The notes: generated by a model not told the origin, from the sequence alone. Shown: positions 1-10,569, counted from the stretch's first letter. The stretch is DNA of 64,000 bases from Agapetus fuscipes (GCA_951799405.1 OX637332.1:16001001-16065000), one strand, 5' to 3'. Numbers and translations are program-made.

Positions 1-1
1 C

Positions 2-340
2 AACCCAGTCTTCTGGATAAGGAAGCTGATTGAACTATCACGCGAAAGGAGATCAGGACAAAATCTTTATAACCTGTTCATCACCACCCGAGTACAAGTG
101 AAGGCAGCTGCAAGAACAATCATAGGAGGATGGGTAAAGAACACGCTAAAATCAGCAGGAGTAGAGGCCACTCCCGGCAGCACACGTTCAGCGGTCGCAT
201 CACTTAATCCAATAGATAACATACTGGAAAGAGGCAACTGGAAAAAGGAAAACACTTTCAGAAAATACTATCAGAAAGAGATGTTGAAACATACAGCTCC
301 AGAAGATCTTTCCCTATTTCAACCAGTTAATATCAAATAA
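2..340 (+). CDS. DIRS tyrosine recombinase, C-terminal fragment
   Basis: The frame is open from the window edge to a stop at 338-340. It carries the end of the recombinase catalytic domain: the segment TPGSTRSAVAS, where the family's conserved arginine sits, and TFRKYYQKEM, which contains the candidate nucleophilic tyrosine. At the position where tyrosine recombinases usually have His in an H-x-x-R motif, this copy has Gly (GSTR). The other two copies in the window have the same Gly. The frame is intact here, but the protein is partial because the window cuts it. Confidence 0.75.
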   Translation, partial: NPVFWIRKLIELSRERRSGQNLYNLFITTRVQVKAAARTIIGGWVKNTLKSAGVEATPGSTRSAVASLNPIDNILERGNWKKENTFRKYYQKEMLKHTAPEDLSLFQPVNIK

Positions 341-593
341 AGACGTCCCCGGTCACCAGGAGATAATAGACAGATCTCTCATAATATGGACTCCAGACAT
401 CTCTCAGAACACATAATGGGGGAGTTTTACCTACCATTAAAACTCTTATTATGTTTCTATAGATGTCTGGAGTCCAGGTAACCCCTACCTGGTGTATTAT
501 GAGCTTTATGAAAAATTGCGACCGGGTTATGGGGAAACTGGAAATAGGGAACAGGAAATGGGGAAAAAGCGACCATAGAGTAGAAAGTGCCTA

Positions 594-793
594 NNNNNNN
601 NNNNNNNNNNNNNNNNNNNNNNNNNNNNNNNNNNNNNNNNNNNNNNNNNNNNNNNNNNNNNNNNNNNNNNNNNNNNNNNNNNNNNNNNNNNNNNNNNNNN
701 NNNNNNNNNNNNNNNNNNNNNNNNNNNNNNNNNNNNNNNNNNNNNNNNNNNNNNNNNNNNNNNNNNNNNNNNNNNNNNNNNNNNNNNNNNNNN
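594..793. other. Assembly gap of 200 N
   Basis: Exactly 200 undefined bases. The flanks are the two halves of a DIRS inverted terminal repeat. By comparison with 897-960 the missing sequence should be roughly 110 bp of repeat, so the 200-N length looks like a placeholder. Confidence 0.95.
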
Positions 794-896
794 TTTCTCT
801 CATAATATGGACTCCAGACATCTATAGAAACATAATGGGGGAGTTTTACCTACCATTAAAACTCTTATTATGTTTCTATAGATGTCTGGAGTCCAT

Positions 897-1060
897 ATTA
901 TGAGAGAAACAATCACTTTTTCCCTTTTATGTGGTTTTTTAGTCTATTCCTGGGTCTTTGATTTGCACTTTTTTACACTTTAGGCACTTTTCTACTCTAT
1001 GGTCGCTTTTTCCCCATTTCCTGTTTCCTTATTTCCAGTTCCCCCATAACCCGGTCGCCA
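897..1060 (-). repeat. DIRS inverted terminal repeat, copy B 3' side
   Basis: About 160 bp that recur in opposite orientation at 5824-5990, and in copy C at 34922-35080 and 39833-39990. They form the inverted terminal repeats typical of DIRS rather than the split direct repeats of Ngaro elements. Confidence 0.75.
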
Positions 1061-1084
1061 TTTGTCATAAAGCTCATAATACAC

Positions 1085-1245
1085 CAGGTAGGGGTTACCT
1101 GGACTCCAGACATCTATAGAAACATAATAAGAGTTTTAATGGTAGGTAAAACTCCCCCATTATGTGTTCTGAGAGATGTCTGGAGTCCATATTATGAGAG
1201 ATCTGTCTATTATCTCCTGGTGACCGGGGACGTCTTTATTTGATA
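1085..1245 (-). repeat. DIRS internal complementary region, copy B
   Basis: This stretch between the recombinase stop and the terminal repeat contains sequences complementary to both outer ends of the element, including the AGACATCTATAG and GAGTTTTA/TAAAACTC hairpin motifs. DIRS elements use such a region to template circle formation. It is also present at 345-500 and 35095-35250. Confidence 0.65.
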
Positions 1246-2512
1246 TTAACTGGTTGAAATAGGGAGGGATCTTCTGGAGCTGTATGTTTCAACATCTCTT
1301 TCTGATAGCATTTTCTGAAAGTGTTTTCTATTGGGTAGTTCTCCAGCCAATTAAGTGATGCGACCGCTGAACGTGTGCTGCCGGGAGTGGCCTCTACTCC
1401 TGCTGATTTTAGCGTGTTCTTTACCCATCCTCCTATGATTGTTCTTGTAGCTGCCTTCACTTGTCCTCGGGTGCTGATGAACAGGTTATAAATATTTTGT
1501 CCTGATCTCCTTTCGCGTGATAGTTCAATCAGCTTCCTTATCCAGAAGACTGGGTTGACGTTGTGTTCCTTGGATTCCAGAAGTGTATCTGTTTTTGATC
1601 CAACAAATGGAATTAACACAATTGATGTGCCTTCGTCTAGAATGTTTCCTTCTGTGATATTTAGCATTATTGTACTCTTCTTCCTGAGGATAACAGAAGT
1701 AAGATTGCTGTTCTACACGCAACTTCATAGAGAAAATCTGAACGAGGAGTGTTCCTGACTAGCCAGTCTTTCACTATCTGCGAATTCCACACAGGGGACT
1801 TAGGAGGGTTAATCCTTACCATTGCTATGGCTTTTAATGTATGTTTCACTAGGAAATCTGAGCTGAGATTCTTTTCCATCATTGGGTTGCAGAAGGTTAC
1901 GATGGCTGACTTGTGTACCAGTATAGTCCTGTATGACAGTTTTTTGTTTATGAACAGTTGCGCTAGATACCTTGCCAATTGATTAGGAGATGATGTGTTG
2001 GGATGGGTATTTTCCGCCAGTATCCAGCGGCACCATCTTTGCCAAGCAGGTTTATATGTGTTGAGTGTGGAAGCTCTCCATCCTGACAGGAGCAGTCTTT
2101 TCTCTTCCGCGTTTTGAAAGATTGCGCATGAGTCTGTGGAGTCTCTGGATACGTAAGTTGAACTCATGTGTGCCGTCGTGGATGCGAACAGGTCTATATC
2201 TGGTACTCCGAAATGATTGAAAATGGCCTTCGTTGCTGTTGATAAAAGATGCCACTCTGGAGGGGATCTTCCTCTTGATAGGTGATCCGCGTCTCCGTTG
2301 TATCTTCCCGGTAGGTACTGCGCTGTTAGCGAGATCTCCCATTGGCCTGCCAGAGTCAACAGATCTTGGGTAAGATTTAGGAGTGTTTTGGATCTGGTGC
2401 CCCCTTCCTTGCGGATGTAGGCGACTACTGTCTTGTTGTCTGATTGTACCAGAATTTCGGAGCCAGAAAGGTCGTGCGCTGTGCGTTGCAGGGTTGTGAA
2501 AACAGCGAACAA
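1236..2512 (-). pseudogene. DIRS RNase H-tyrosine recombinase, copy B
   Basis: Two overlapping minus-strand reading segments (1667-2512, then 1236-1667 in another frame) encode RNase H followed by the tyrosine recombinase. RNase H signs are VQSDNKTVVAYIRKEGG and PGRYNGDADHLSRGR. The recombinase starts near LNTYKPAWQRW and ends with TFRKCYQKEM. Compared with copy C, 303 bp (101 codons) after CAIFQNA are missing; the join lies in a 5-bp GCGTT repeat present at both deletion edges in copy C. RNase H and recombinase are in one frame here, suggesting the ancestral element had them in one polyprotein. A small deletion near 1667 after SSGRRV breaks the frame. Confidence 0.75.
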
Positions 2513-2724
2513 CTCTTTTCGTTTGGAGTGCCGATTCTTTTGTTTGAACGGTCCACTGTCCTGACAGCATCAAGTCGTCCAGAGTTGCTCCCCAAGCTTA
2601 GTCTGACGCATCTGTTGTCAAGAAACGTTCGCAGGTTTCCCTGTGGATGGAACTTGATTCGTTCGCATTCCCTATCCCCCACTCTATTACTTGTAAGCTG
2701 TCCTCGGTCATTTGTCATGACCTT

Positions 2725-3285
2725 CTTGGTGACAGATGCTTCAGTGGCCTGCTCGCTATCTGCAATTGTCTGCAGTGGAGGCGACCATGAAGCTGGCAAA
2801 GTTTAGTCTTCCTAGGAGACTTTCCGCCAGTTTTAAGGACCATTTTCGAGAAGTCAGTATTGCTCGAAGTGAGTGGCACAATGCCTCTTTCTTCCGGTAA
2901 GAAAGACCTTCTTGGTGACAGGTGCTTCAGTGACCTGCTCGCTATCTGCAATTGTCTGCAGTGGAGGCGACCATGAAGCTGGCAAAGTTTAGTCTTCCTA
3001 GGAGACTTTCCGCCGGTTTTAAGGACCTTTTTCGAGAAGTCAGTATTGCCCGAAGTGAGTGGCACAATGCCTCTCGCTTCCGGCAAGAAAGACCTTCTTG
3101 GTGACAGGTGCTTCAGTGGCCTGCTCGCTATCTGCAATTGTCTGCAGTGGAGGCGACCATGAAGCTGGCAAAGTCTAGTCTTCCTAGGAGACTTTCCGCC
3201 AGTTTTAAGGACCATTTTCGAGAAGTCAGTATTGCTCGAAGTGAGTGGCACAATGCCTCTTGCTTCCGGTAAGAAAGGAATTTGC
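2725..3285 (-). repeat. Tandem triplication, 186-bp unit, in DIRS copy B
   Basis: The RT/RNase H connection region occurs three times with starts at 2757, 2943 and 3129, a period of exactly 186 bp (62 codons), so one reading frame stays open across it. Copy C has the segment once, near 37130-37290. Confidence 0.85.
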
Positions 3286-3399
3286 AATTGTTATGCGTGT
3301 CCCAAACGATTCCCAAGTACTCTAATTGTTGAGTGGGGAAGAGCACTGACTTCTGGAGATTTACATACCACCCCAGAGATTGTAGGATATCTACTGCTA

Positions 3400-4015
3400 G
3401 ATGCGATTGCCGACGAAGATCGTCCTTGGATTGGTTCGCAAGGAGGAAGTCGTCGAGATAAACGATTGTCCGGATATCTCGTCGCAGCAGTGAGTAGTTG
3501 GGCTACCCAATTTGTGAGGGTTGCAACCATTCTGGGGGCAGATGAAAGGCCAAAGATGCGATTGCCGACAAAGATCGTCCTTGGATTGGTTCGCAAGGAG
3601 GAAGTTGTCGAGATAAACGATTGTCCGGATATCTCGTCGCAGCAGTAAGTAGTTGGGCTACCCAATTTGTGAGGGTTGAAAACACTCTGGGGGCAGATGA
3701 AAGGCCAAAGATGCGATTGCCGACAAAGATCGTCCTTGGATTTGTTCGCAAGGAGGAAGTCGTCGAGATAAACGATTGTCCGGATATCTCGTTGCAGCAG
3801 TAAGTAGTTGGGCTACCCAATTTGTGAGGGTTGAAAACATTCTGGGGGCAGATGAAAGGCCAAAGATGCGATTGTCGACAAAGATCGTCCTTGGATTGGT
3901 TCGCAAGGAGGAAGTCGTCGAGATAAACGATTGTCCGGATATCTCGTCGCAGCAGAAAGTAGTTGGGCTACCCAATTTGTGAGGGTTGCAAACATTCTGG
4001 GGGCAGATGAAAGGC
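3400..4015 (-). repeat. Tandem fourfold repeat, 155-bp unit, in DIRS copy B
   Basis: The segment coding for the RT catalytic region starts at 3400, 3555, 3710 and 3865, a period of 155 bp. As 155 is not a multiple of three, each unit shifts the frame. Copy C has it once (about 37405-37560). Confidence 0.85.
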
Positions 4016-4148
4016 CAAAGGGCAGACTTGTCATCTGAAGTAATTCTCCTCGATAGACCAGTCGCAAAAATCTCCGATGTGCTATTGGGAGATGAAAGTA
4101 AGCTTGCGATAGGTCTATTTTCGACAACCAATCGTTTGGCTGCAGAAC

Positions 4149-4540
4149 CTCTGACACTTTGTAGTGGCTTATGAGTTTGAACGGAGCCGGGTCTAGGAAG
4201 AAGTTTTAACGATTTCAGGTTGAAAAATTATTCTCGGGGAATCGTCCGATTTGAGTGTTAGGAACATTTTTGATAAGAAACTCTGACACTTTGTAGTGGC
4301 TTATGAGTTTGAACGGAGCCGGGTCTAGGAAGAAGTTTTAACGATTTTGGTTGAAAATCATTCTCGGGGAATCGTCCGATTTGAGTGTTAGGAACATTTT
4401 TGATAAGAAACTCTGACACTTTGTAGTGGCTTATGAGTTCGAACGGAGCCGGGTCTAGGAAGAAGTTTTAACGATTTTGGTCGAAAATCATTCTCGGGGA
4501 ATCGTCCGATTTGAGTGTTAGGAACATTTTTGATAAGAAG
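4149..4540 (-). repeat. Tandem triplication, about 131-bp unit, in DIRS copy B
   Basis: The CTCTGACACTTTGTAGTGG segment starts at 4149, 4281 and 4411 (periods 132 and 130). Copy C has it once, around 37698-37830. Confidence 0.85.
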
Positions 4541-4639
4541 CTGGGAGATGACTCCGCTGCCTCTATAACTCCGGATTCGGTCATTTCCTTTATTTGAGAG
4601 TCCATTTCGGGCGAAAGACTCGTCTGGTATAGCATTAAG

Positions 4640-5545
4640 TGGCTCCCTCTGGGAAACCAGATAATCTATCCTTGGGTCCAAGACAACCCTAAGCCGTTTC
4701 TGACGCCGCGGCGGTGAACCTGATTCCGAAGTGTCATATCCGCATTTTTACATCCACACATTGAGATATATACTATAGAGTCGCAACCATCATACAATCA
4801 GGAAAAAAATGTCAAGCCGAAGTCCGTTGGAAACGTTTTAATGCAGATGCAAGGAGACAATCAGTTTTTATCCAGCTTCTGCATCGAATAACGCGCACTG
4901 TACTCTCAGGTTAAAACGAGATAGCAATAATTTTAGCAAACACATGGCAGACTTCAAACACGACAAAAAGGGCTGGATGTCATAATTCTCTGATATAAAA
5001 TTCCCCTACAGTAATACTATTAAAAATGAATGTCAGATTAAAATGAAATGTAACTTTAGTCCTTAACTTTTAAAAATTATATGAGCAAGTCTTCAACCAG
5101 CAACCCGGCAGTTTACAACCTTATTGTCGGTGTCAAATGTGTAACATTAATTAAAATATATTTAAGAAAAACTTATTTTTTTCAAAAATAAATTGTTTTA
5201 ATAATTAATCTGTGCTAGTATGTTGTGTTTTTTTTCATTTGTGCATGTTGTATAATTGATCAAGTTCACAAACAATGGTGTTTGAAAACTCCAATCACAA
5301 TATTTAGACATTTATGGCAATATGTATTACCACCTGTCACGTCCGTTCGCTGTGTAAGTCTGCGTGAGACTGACGAGCCTCAAAATCGGGTTTTTCTCGA
5401 GTACGACTTTTGACTTACTACAGGGTGCTACGTGTTTCGAGCAACGTTACGTCTCTAGTATATATACCTCAATGCATCCACATCACCTGAATCCTGTGAG
5501 ATTTCGGCGGGAGGTGGCCCTTTTTTGTTATCACAACTCATAACA
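4640..5545 (-). pseudogene. DIRS gag start, split by a MITE, copy B
   Basis: The gag start MSCDNKKG lies near 5540 and matches the start of the copy C gag (39204). After about 20 codons a 716-bp insertion (4759-5474) interrupts it. Beyond the insertion the sequence continues for about 35 codons of Gag and then jumps to RT. Confidence 0.65.
4759..5474. mobile_element. MITE with 8-bp target duplication, hAT- or P-like
   Basis: Terminal inverted repeats: the left end reads CATTGAGATATATACTATAG and the right end, reversed, CATTGAGGTATATATACTAG. The insertion is flanked by the direct repeat CATCCACA (4751-4758 and 5475-5482), and the uninterrupted sequence is seen at 39140-39160 in copy C. An 8-bp duplication fits hAT or P superfamilies. 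No transposase coding is visible. Confidence 0.75.
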
Positions 5546-5823
5546 CTGATTTTGATGTTATCTAAAGTAAAAACTCCGTTAAAATAACGAAAAACGTTTT
5601 TCGTAAATATGACAGCGTGGCATAACCAAGAAAAATACGTATGCGAACTTTTAACCACCACAATATCACCTGTTTTAGTTTTTAATTGTTCACAAGGACA
5701 CAAGATGGTAAAATAACACTCTTTTAAATGTTTTTGCCCAGGAATATTGTCAATTCACTCAAATTTTCGAAGGTGAATTCAACTGACATGTGACCACAAG
5801 GGAAAAATGACGCTTTATGACAA

Positions 5824-5990
5824 ATGGCGACCGGGTTATGGGGGAACTGGAAATAAGGAAACAGGAAATGGGGAAAAAGCGACCATAGAGTAGAAAAGTG
5901 CCTAAAGTGTAAAAAAGTGCAAATCAAAGACCCAGGAATAGACTAAAAAACCACATAAAAGGGAAAAAGTGATTGTTTCTCTCATAATAT
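5824..5990 (-). repeat. DIRS inverted terminal repeat, copy B 5' side
   Basis: Reverse complement of 897-1060. It is followed to about 6055 by the short terminal hairpin GAGTTTTA...TAAAACTC. Confidence 0.75.
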
Positions 5991-6055
5991 GGACTCCAGA
6001 CATCTCTCAGAACACATAATAAGAGTTTTAATGGTAGGTAAAACTCCCCCATTAT

Positions 6056-7480
6056 TGCTGTTCAATACATAAGAGTTAATAAGGCATCTCAATTTATTTT
6101 ATCATTAACTTCTATTCAAATATCCTTCAGGAATATGAGTCAGATAGAATAAAATATGGCATTCTAGTATTAACGGAAAATGCAAAAGCTAAGAATTTCA
6201 TTTATGGTGTTTCCAAATATTTATCTAATTTTTGGAAAAAATCTAGATAGCTATTTTTGATCCTACTAGTCATCGTAAACAGATTATCCAGGGCATGCAC
6301 TTTCAACATTCCATCTTGCATATTTATTGACAATGTAAATACTTAAAATTAGGAATCTAAAATAATATCATAAAATCAAAAAAACAGATCAACACTAAAA
6401 AATATTACTTAAAATTAGTTTTTCTCAAAGGGGTAATTTGGGATTGTGCATTCTGAAAAGGGTGGTAAAATACTGTTTTGCTCAATAATGGATAGAAAGG
6501 TTTGTGTAAGGCTTACTTTTAAGTACTTAGTTCCTTTGTAGCCCTTATGTTACTCCTAAACATTGAAAGTTGCATAAAGAAACCAAATTAATGGCTTGAA
6601 TAAAACCTGTTAACTGCAGTCCAATTCAATTCATATTAAGCAGGAGGGGACCAACCATCTTTTCTCTTTATTGGCTTTTATCGTTATAAACATAAGTGAA
6701 TAAAAAAATACCTACCGACTAATATTGATATATATGGCGAGTTATTAAAGCTTGCATATTACAACGCCACATTTTTTTGGCTTTTGTAAAATACGAAAAA
6801 CCAGATACAACTTATACATGGCAGTAAGTCAAAAAAGAGAATAATAGTTTCTTAGAATCATTAATATCAGGAATTATAAACCCTCCATTTACAAAAAATC
6901 CACTGTTGAGTCAGCTTGGCAGCTTTCTTATTCTTGTTTTTAATATGTGATAGTTGAAAAATTTGCTTTTTTTTTATACCTGGACACGACGAGCTGATAA
7001 CACAATCTGGATGTTATACCTACGAAGCAAGCTTGTTATATCTGAGCATGATTGTATGCAAATATCTAACACATTAGTATATAATTGTTCATTGTAGCCA
7101 TGACATCTCTATTTCCACAATTGCTATATCCTAGTTTGACCATTTTTAATATTATTTGGCAGCTGGAAAAAATAAAGGTCTACCTAGAAAAGAGAAACTA
7201 GCAGATTCCAACCACAGTTGAAGATTTAGGATAAGTGTTTTCATATTTCATGTTTCTATATCTGGTTGTATGGTATGATGGATGACTTGTAAAACTTATG
7301 ATTTTTGTTTGTAAAAGTATCAGTCGCAAAGGGGGAAATTTCACAGAAGGTAACCCGGTTGAAAAAGCAAAGTCCCTTGTTAGTGCATCACGGCAAGAAA
7401 AGACGTAGATGCATCTGAGGAGATACTGACTACCCCTAGTGGAATGGCAGTGAGATACAAAAACAGATCAACACTAAAAA

Positions 7481-7512
<32 letters not shown>

Positions 7513-7998
7513 TAAGATACAAAAACAGTTACATTTTCCACGGTCATTTTATTCACAACCAAAAAAACTGGAGTATTGAAATTAAAAGAGTAGCATTAAT
7601 AATAATATTATAATGAAATTCTTTGGAAATTTGTAAAGTGAAAAAGTGCCGTATTGTTGCTGCAAATGCAACACATGAGTCCCTTAAAAGCAAACACGCC
7701 ATTGTCCATCGAACTTAAATTACTGGAAATCAAACAATTTTGAATAACAGCTCAGTTATTTATATTTTTAAAAACATGCAAGGTTTACAAAATTGTTAAT
7801 GGATATACCACACTGTGTAAATATGTATTTTTTGCATTAAAGTAATCTAAATGACTAAATTAGATGATTTTGTAATTCAAAAGTAATTTGTGTATTTTTA
7901 TGGACAGTGGCGTGTTTGCTTTTAAGTGCAGTCGCATGCAAATTGCAATTAAATTCGCAGGAATGAATTACCTAATCACCTTAAAATTTCAGTTTTTT
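6056..7998. other. AT-rich non-coding stretch
   Basis: No convincing coding sequence on either strand. It contains a poly-A run near 7486-7512 preceded by ACAGATCAACACTAAAAAAT, a short motif that also occurs near 6385 and 27666 and may mark a minor repeat family. The rest appears to be intron or intergenic DNA. Confidence 0.5.
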
Positions 7999-9189
7999 AC
8001 TTTCTTGCTATAGCTGAAGGCTATAAAGAAAGTATTGATTTGGTGTGAAAATTTGTTTTCGAGGTTTTCACGGAAATGAGTTGTCCTGGTGCAGGACATG
8101 CCAAAAAACACTATCTTTCAAAAACGTCCGTCTGTATGTGTGTGTGTGTGTGTGTATGTATGTGTGTCACTTTCCAAAGTATTAGACCTAGAGATACCAA
8201 ATTTTGGCTACTTCAACTTTTTTGGACATGTATTAAGTATGAATAGCACGGCATTACACCAACTTGAAAATTCAAGATGGCTGCCATACAAAAAATCATT
8301 AAATTTCACTTTTCTCAAAAACGGCTTCAAGAATTATTTTTAAATCTTCAGAGTTTCCACTAATTAGGTTTTAACTTAATAAATTAGTTATGGCAACACT
8401 CTTACTAATCTGTGTCTATGGGTTGCCATATGAAAAAACAAATGATTGTGATTTTCTCGAAAGTTAAGGGGTCAACAAAAATATAATTTTCTACAATATT
8501 ATAGAAAACATAAATTTCTACAAAACTAAAAAAAAAAAAAATTCCAATGACCTCAAATTTTAAATCGAAAATATAACAAAAACCCACTAAAGTGCAAGAT
8601 ATTTAAATTTGTTTTAGATTTAATAGAAAGAACAAGTTTATCACTATAATTCATAAGCAAAGATTTTTTACTTTTTTGAAAATTCAAGATGGCTTCCGTA
8701 GAGCTGAAAATTTTAAATGCGATTTTCTCAAAAACGGCTCCAACGATTTTTCTGAAATTTTCTGTGAATCCGTTTATAAAATAGTGCTATCTATCGATTA
8801 TAATCATTGCTTCATCATCATCTCGGTTTAGGGAGTTGCGATACAAAAGAAAAAAAATATTGAAAAATTCTCGGCAGTTAGAGGGTTAATAAAAAAATAA
8901 TTTTCTACAAATGTAAGTAAATAATGATAACTTATATATTGCCATCATTATTTTTTCCAAAAATTGAATTAGAAGTATAGCCGCCATACAAAGTGAAAAT
9001 TTTCCATACAAAATGTATTAGCAATTTTCTTGGTAGTCAAAGGGTTAAAATTAGATAAAAGGCTGCGATTCATAATATTTTATAAATACCAATAATAATC
9101 AGTCGTTACGTTTTCAAAATATAACTAAAAAGTTTACCTACCATACAAAGTCATAGTTTGCATACAAAAGGGTTCAATGACCATCTATA

Positions 9190-9453
9190 ATAATCTAGAT
9201 TCTAGATTCTAGAATCTAAGTTGCAAAGATATATTCAAATTAAAAACTCATATCAAATGCATGCCCACAAACAGACACATGTAAATTCGCGCTTAAAAAC
9301 GCTGAATGTGTACTTACAAATTAAAACCAAATCTCAAATGACCATAAAACCTGCAACTCTTGCCGACCTTGCTTGAAACAGGGGTGACATTGACAAAGTG
9401 AATTATTTTTTACACTATGGGTGGTCAGCTTTATACCAACCTATAAGTCAAGG
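9190..9453 (-). repeat. Non-LTR retrotransposon 3' tail
   Basis: Reverse-oriented copy of the ~250-bp family beginning TTGACTTATAGGTTGG and ending in an AGATT-type microsatellite. It lies inside composite repeat A. See 28499-30724 for the link to reverse transcriptase. Confidence 0.75.
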
Positions 9454-9565
9454 ATCTTTCTTGTGTAATTGGCACTTTTTCCAGAGAAGACCAACCTCGC
9501 AAAGGGCTCTTGAGGTGTGATTCACACAAAACGGCGCTCAACAAATAAATCAACCAAATATTTAT
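9454..9565 (+). repeat. Body of 5S-derived SINE family
   Basis: It shares the segment around CTTGAGGTGTGATTCACAC and the following CGGCGCTCA/AAATAAATCA block with 34250-34375, where the same body follows a 5S rRNA-like head. The head is absent here. Confidence 0.55.
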
Positions 9566-9894
9566 ATTCTTTTAAGTATTTATATGGCTATATCCATATT
9601 GTACGAGTATGCAGGTAAACCGCGGTGGAATAAAATTGATTTATTATTGATATATTATATTTTTATTGAAACGGCATAAGCTGGTAGATGATTCAAGCTT
9701 TACATACGTCATACAGTGGGTTAATTTTTGCAAGAAAGTCGAGTGCAGATTCTGTGCAATTTTTTTTTTTTTTGTAAATAATGTGACAAAGTACCCAGCG
9801 TTTAGAGAACAAAAAATATGACATCGCGTACCGCGACTGGCAAAATAATATGCGGTGAACAATAATAATATTTTATGATGTTGCCAAATAAGCC

Positions 9895-10440
9895 ATATTT
9901 TACTGGCTTCCTTGACGTACTGTTTGACGAACCCGCCCCCCACCTCGCATCCTGCTACCTCCCCCAGCCGCACGGCAGCTCTCATAAGACACACTAATAC
10001 ATTCATACAGCGCCCTATAACTCGGTATTGACGGTCAGGAATAATATACCTACTCACAAAACGGTGCTGACTACTCGTGTATAATACCTATACCGCGCTC
10101 CGCGGGAATTTTCACGGACAAACTGAAGGCCTGGGGCAGCGCCCCAGGCTAACGGCGGCTCACGAGGCGGACGCCTCCACATGTTGGAGCCCCTGGGTGG
10201 GCGCTCCTATGCACCCGTCTCTAGTCCACAAGGCGGGTGCCTTGCTGGCAGGAAATCCAAGTAGATGGGGAGGAGGGAGCTCCATGGTAATGCCCCCTCT
10301 TGCACCGCTTGGTGCTTGGTTGCCGACGTCTGAGTCGGTTGACATCTTGCCAAGAACTGATGAGCGACGGCCCGATTTGATCGCACGGCGCAGTTCGGCC
10401 GCTTCCGTGACCGTTCGGCCCACAAAACACACTGTACACT
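9895..10440. other. GC-rich, CpG-rich island of unknown nature
   Basis: About 550 bp with much higher GC and CpG content than its surroundings, including short palindromic GGGGCAGCGCCCC. The longest frame (plus, 10077-10469) shows no family I recognise, and overlapping frames are open in several phases, as expected from GC richness. It may be part of an element (for example the 5' region of a non-LTR element) or a promoter-type CpG island. Confidence 0.4.
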
Positions 10441-10569
10441 TCGAGATTGTTCTTTCTATGTTATTTTAAAATAACATAATAGTACCTATCTAGCTTTACA
10501 AAAGGAATAAGGTTTATGCAAATAAATTTTGGTTTAATTTGAAAAGACCTTTGTAGGTGTATCTAAAAA

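Larger units (their letters stand above)
1..828 (+). mobile_element. DIRS-type retrotransposon copy A, 3' end only
   Basis: This is the 3' end of a tyrosine-recombinase (DIRS-like) retrotransposon, cut by the left window edge. It holds the C-terminus of the recombinase, then an internal complementary region (about 345-500), then the start of the terminal inverted repeat, which enters the N gap and reappears at 794. DIRS elements integrate by a tyrosine recombinase and make no target-site duplication. The sequence mirrors 829-1560 in reverse complement but differs from it by substitutions and by an indel in the recombinase, so these are two distinct copies lying tail to tail. Confidence 0.8.
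3128..4680 (-). pseudogene. DIRS reverse transcriptase remnant, copy B
   Basis: Scattered minus-strand fragments of RT are visible: [15 protein letters not shown] (motif A) and [12 protein letters not shown] (motif B) at 3813-4157, and the downstream FPTQQLEYLGIVWD at 3128-3346. Two tandem expansions interrupt the domain. Its upstream end (about 4640) is joined directly to DPRIDYLVS, which belongs to the N-terminal part of Gag, so the bulk of gag was deleted. It is not functional. Confidence 0.75.
829..6055 (-). mobile_element. DIRS-type retrotransposon copy B, rearranged
   Basis: A second DIRS-like element, transcribed on the minus strand. It runs 5' to 3' from about 6055 to about 829: inverted terminal repeat, 5' leader, start of gag, RT, RNase H, tyrosine recombinase, internal complementary region, terminal repeat. 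Compared with copy C (34858-40024) most of gag is missing, three segments are each repeated three or four times in tandem, 303 bp are deleted between RNase H and recombinase, and a 716-bp MITE sits in gag. It cannot encode a working set of proteins. Confidence 0.85.
7999..9760. repeat. Composite dispersed repeat, copy A
   Basis: This 1.76-kb block is repeated with moderate divergence at 28482-28498 plus 30725-32449. It begins with an imperfect hairpin (ACTTTCTTGCTATAGC, a few bases, then GGCTATAAAGAAAGT), contains a (GT)n tract near 8136-8168, and carries at its right end a non-LTR tail (minus) joined to the body of the 5S-type SINE. Both sub-repeats sit at the same place in both copies, so the composite spread as a unit or by segmental duplication. 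No coding and no clear terminal repeats were found. Confidence 0.7.

Noticed and set aside
463..903. Frames spanning the N gap
   Set aside because: Most of their length is undefined sequence within DIRS terminal repeats.
1..1560. Mirror-image assembly error
   Set aside because: The two arms differ by substitutions and an indel in the recombinase, so they are separate copies; the gap itself remains unresolved.
7999..9742. Terminal inverted repeats ACTTTCTTGC/GCAAGAAAGT for composite repeat A
   Set aside because: Similarity between copies A and B continues beyond the right motif, so it is not the end of the element.
9644..10057. 137-codon minus-strand ORF
   Set aside because: It overlaps the end of composite repeat A and a GC-rich island; no family features, and the matching region of repeat B does not preserve it.
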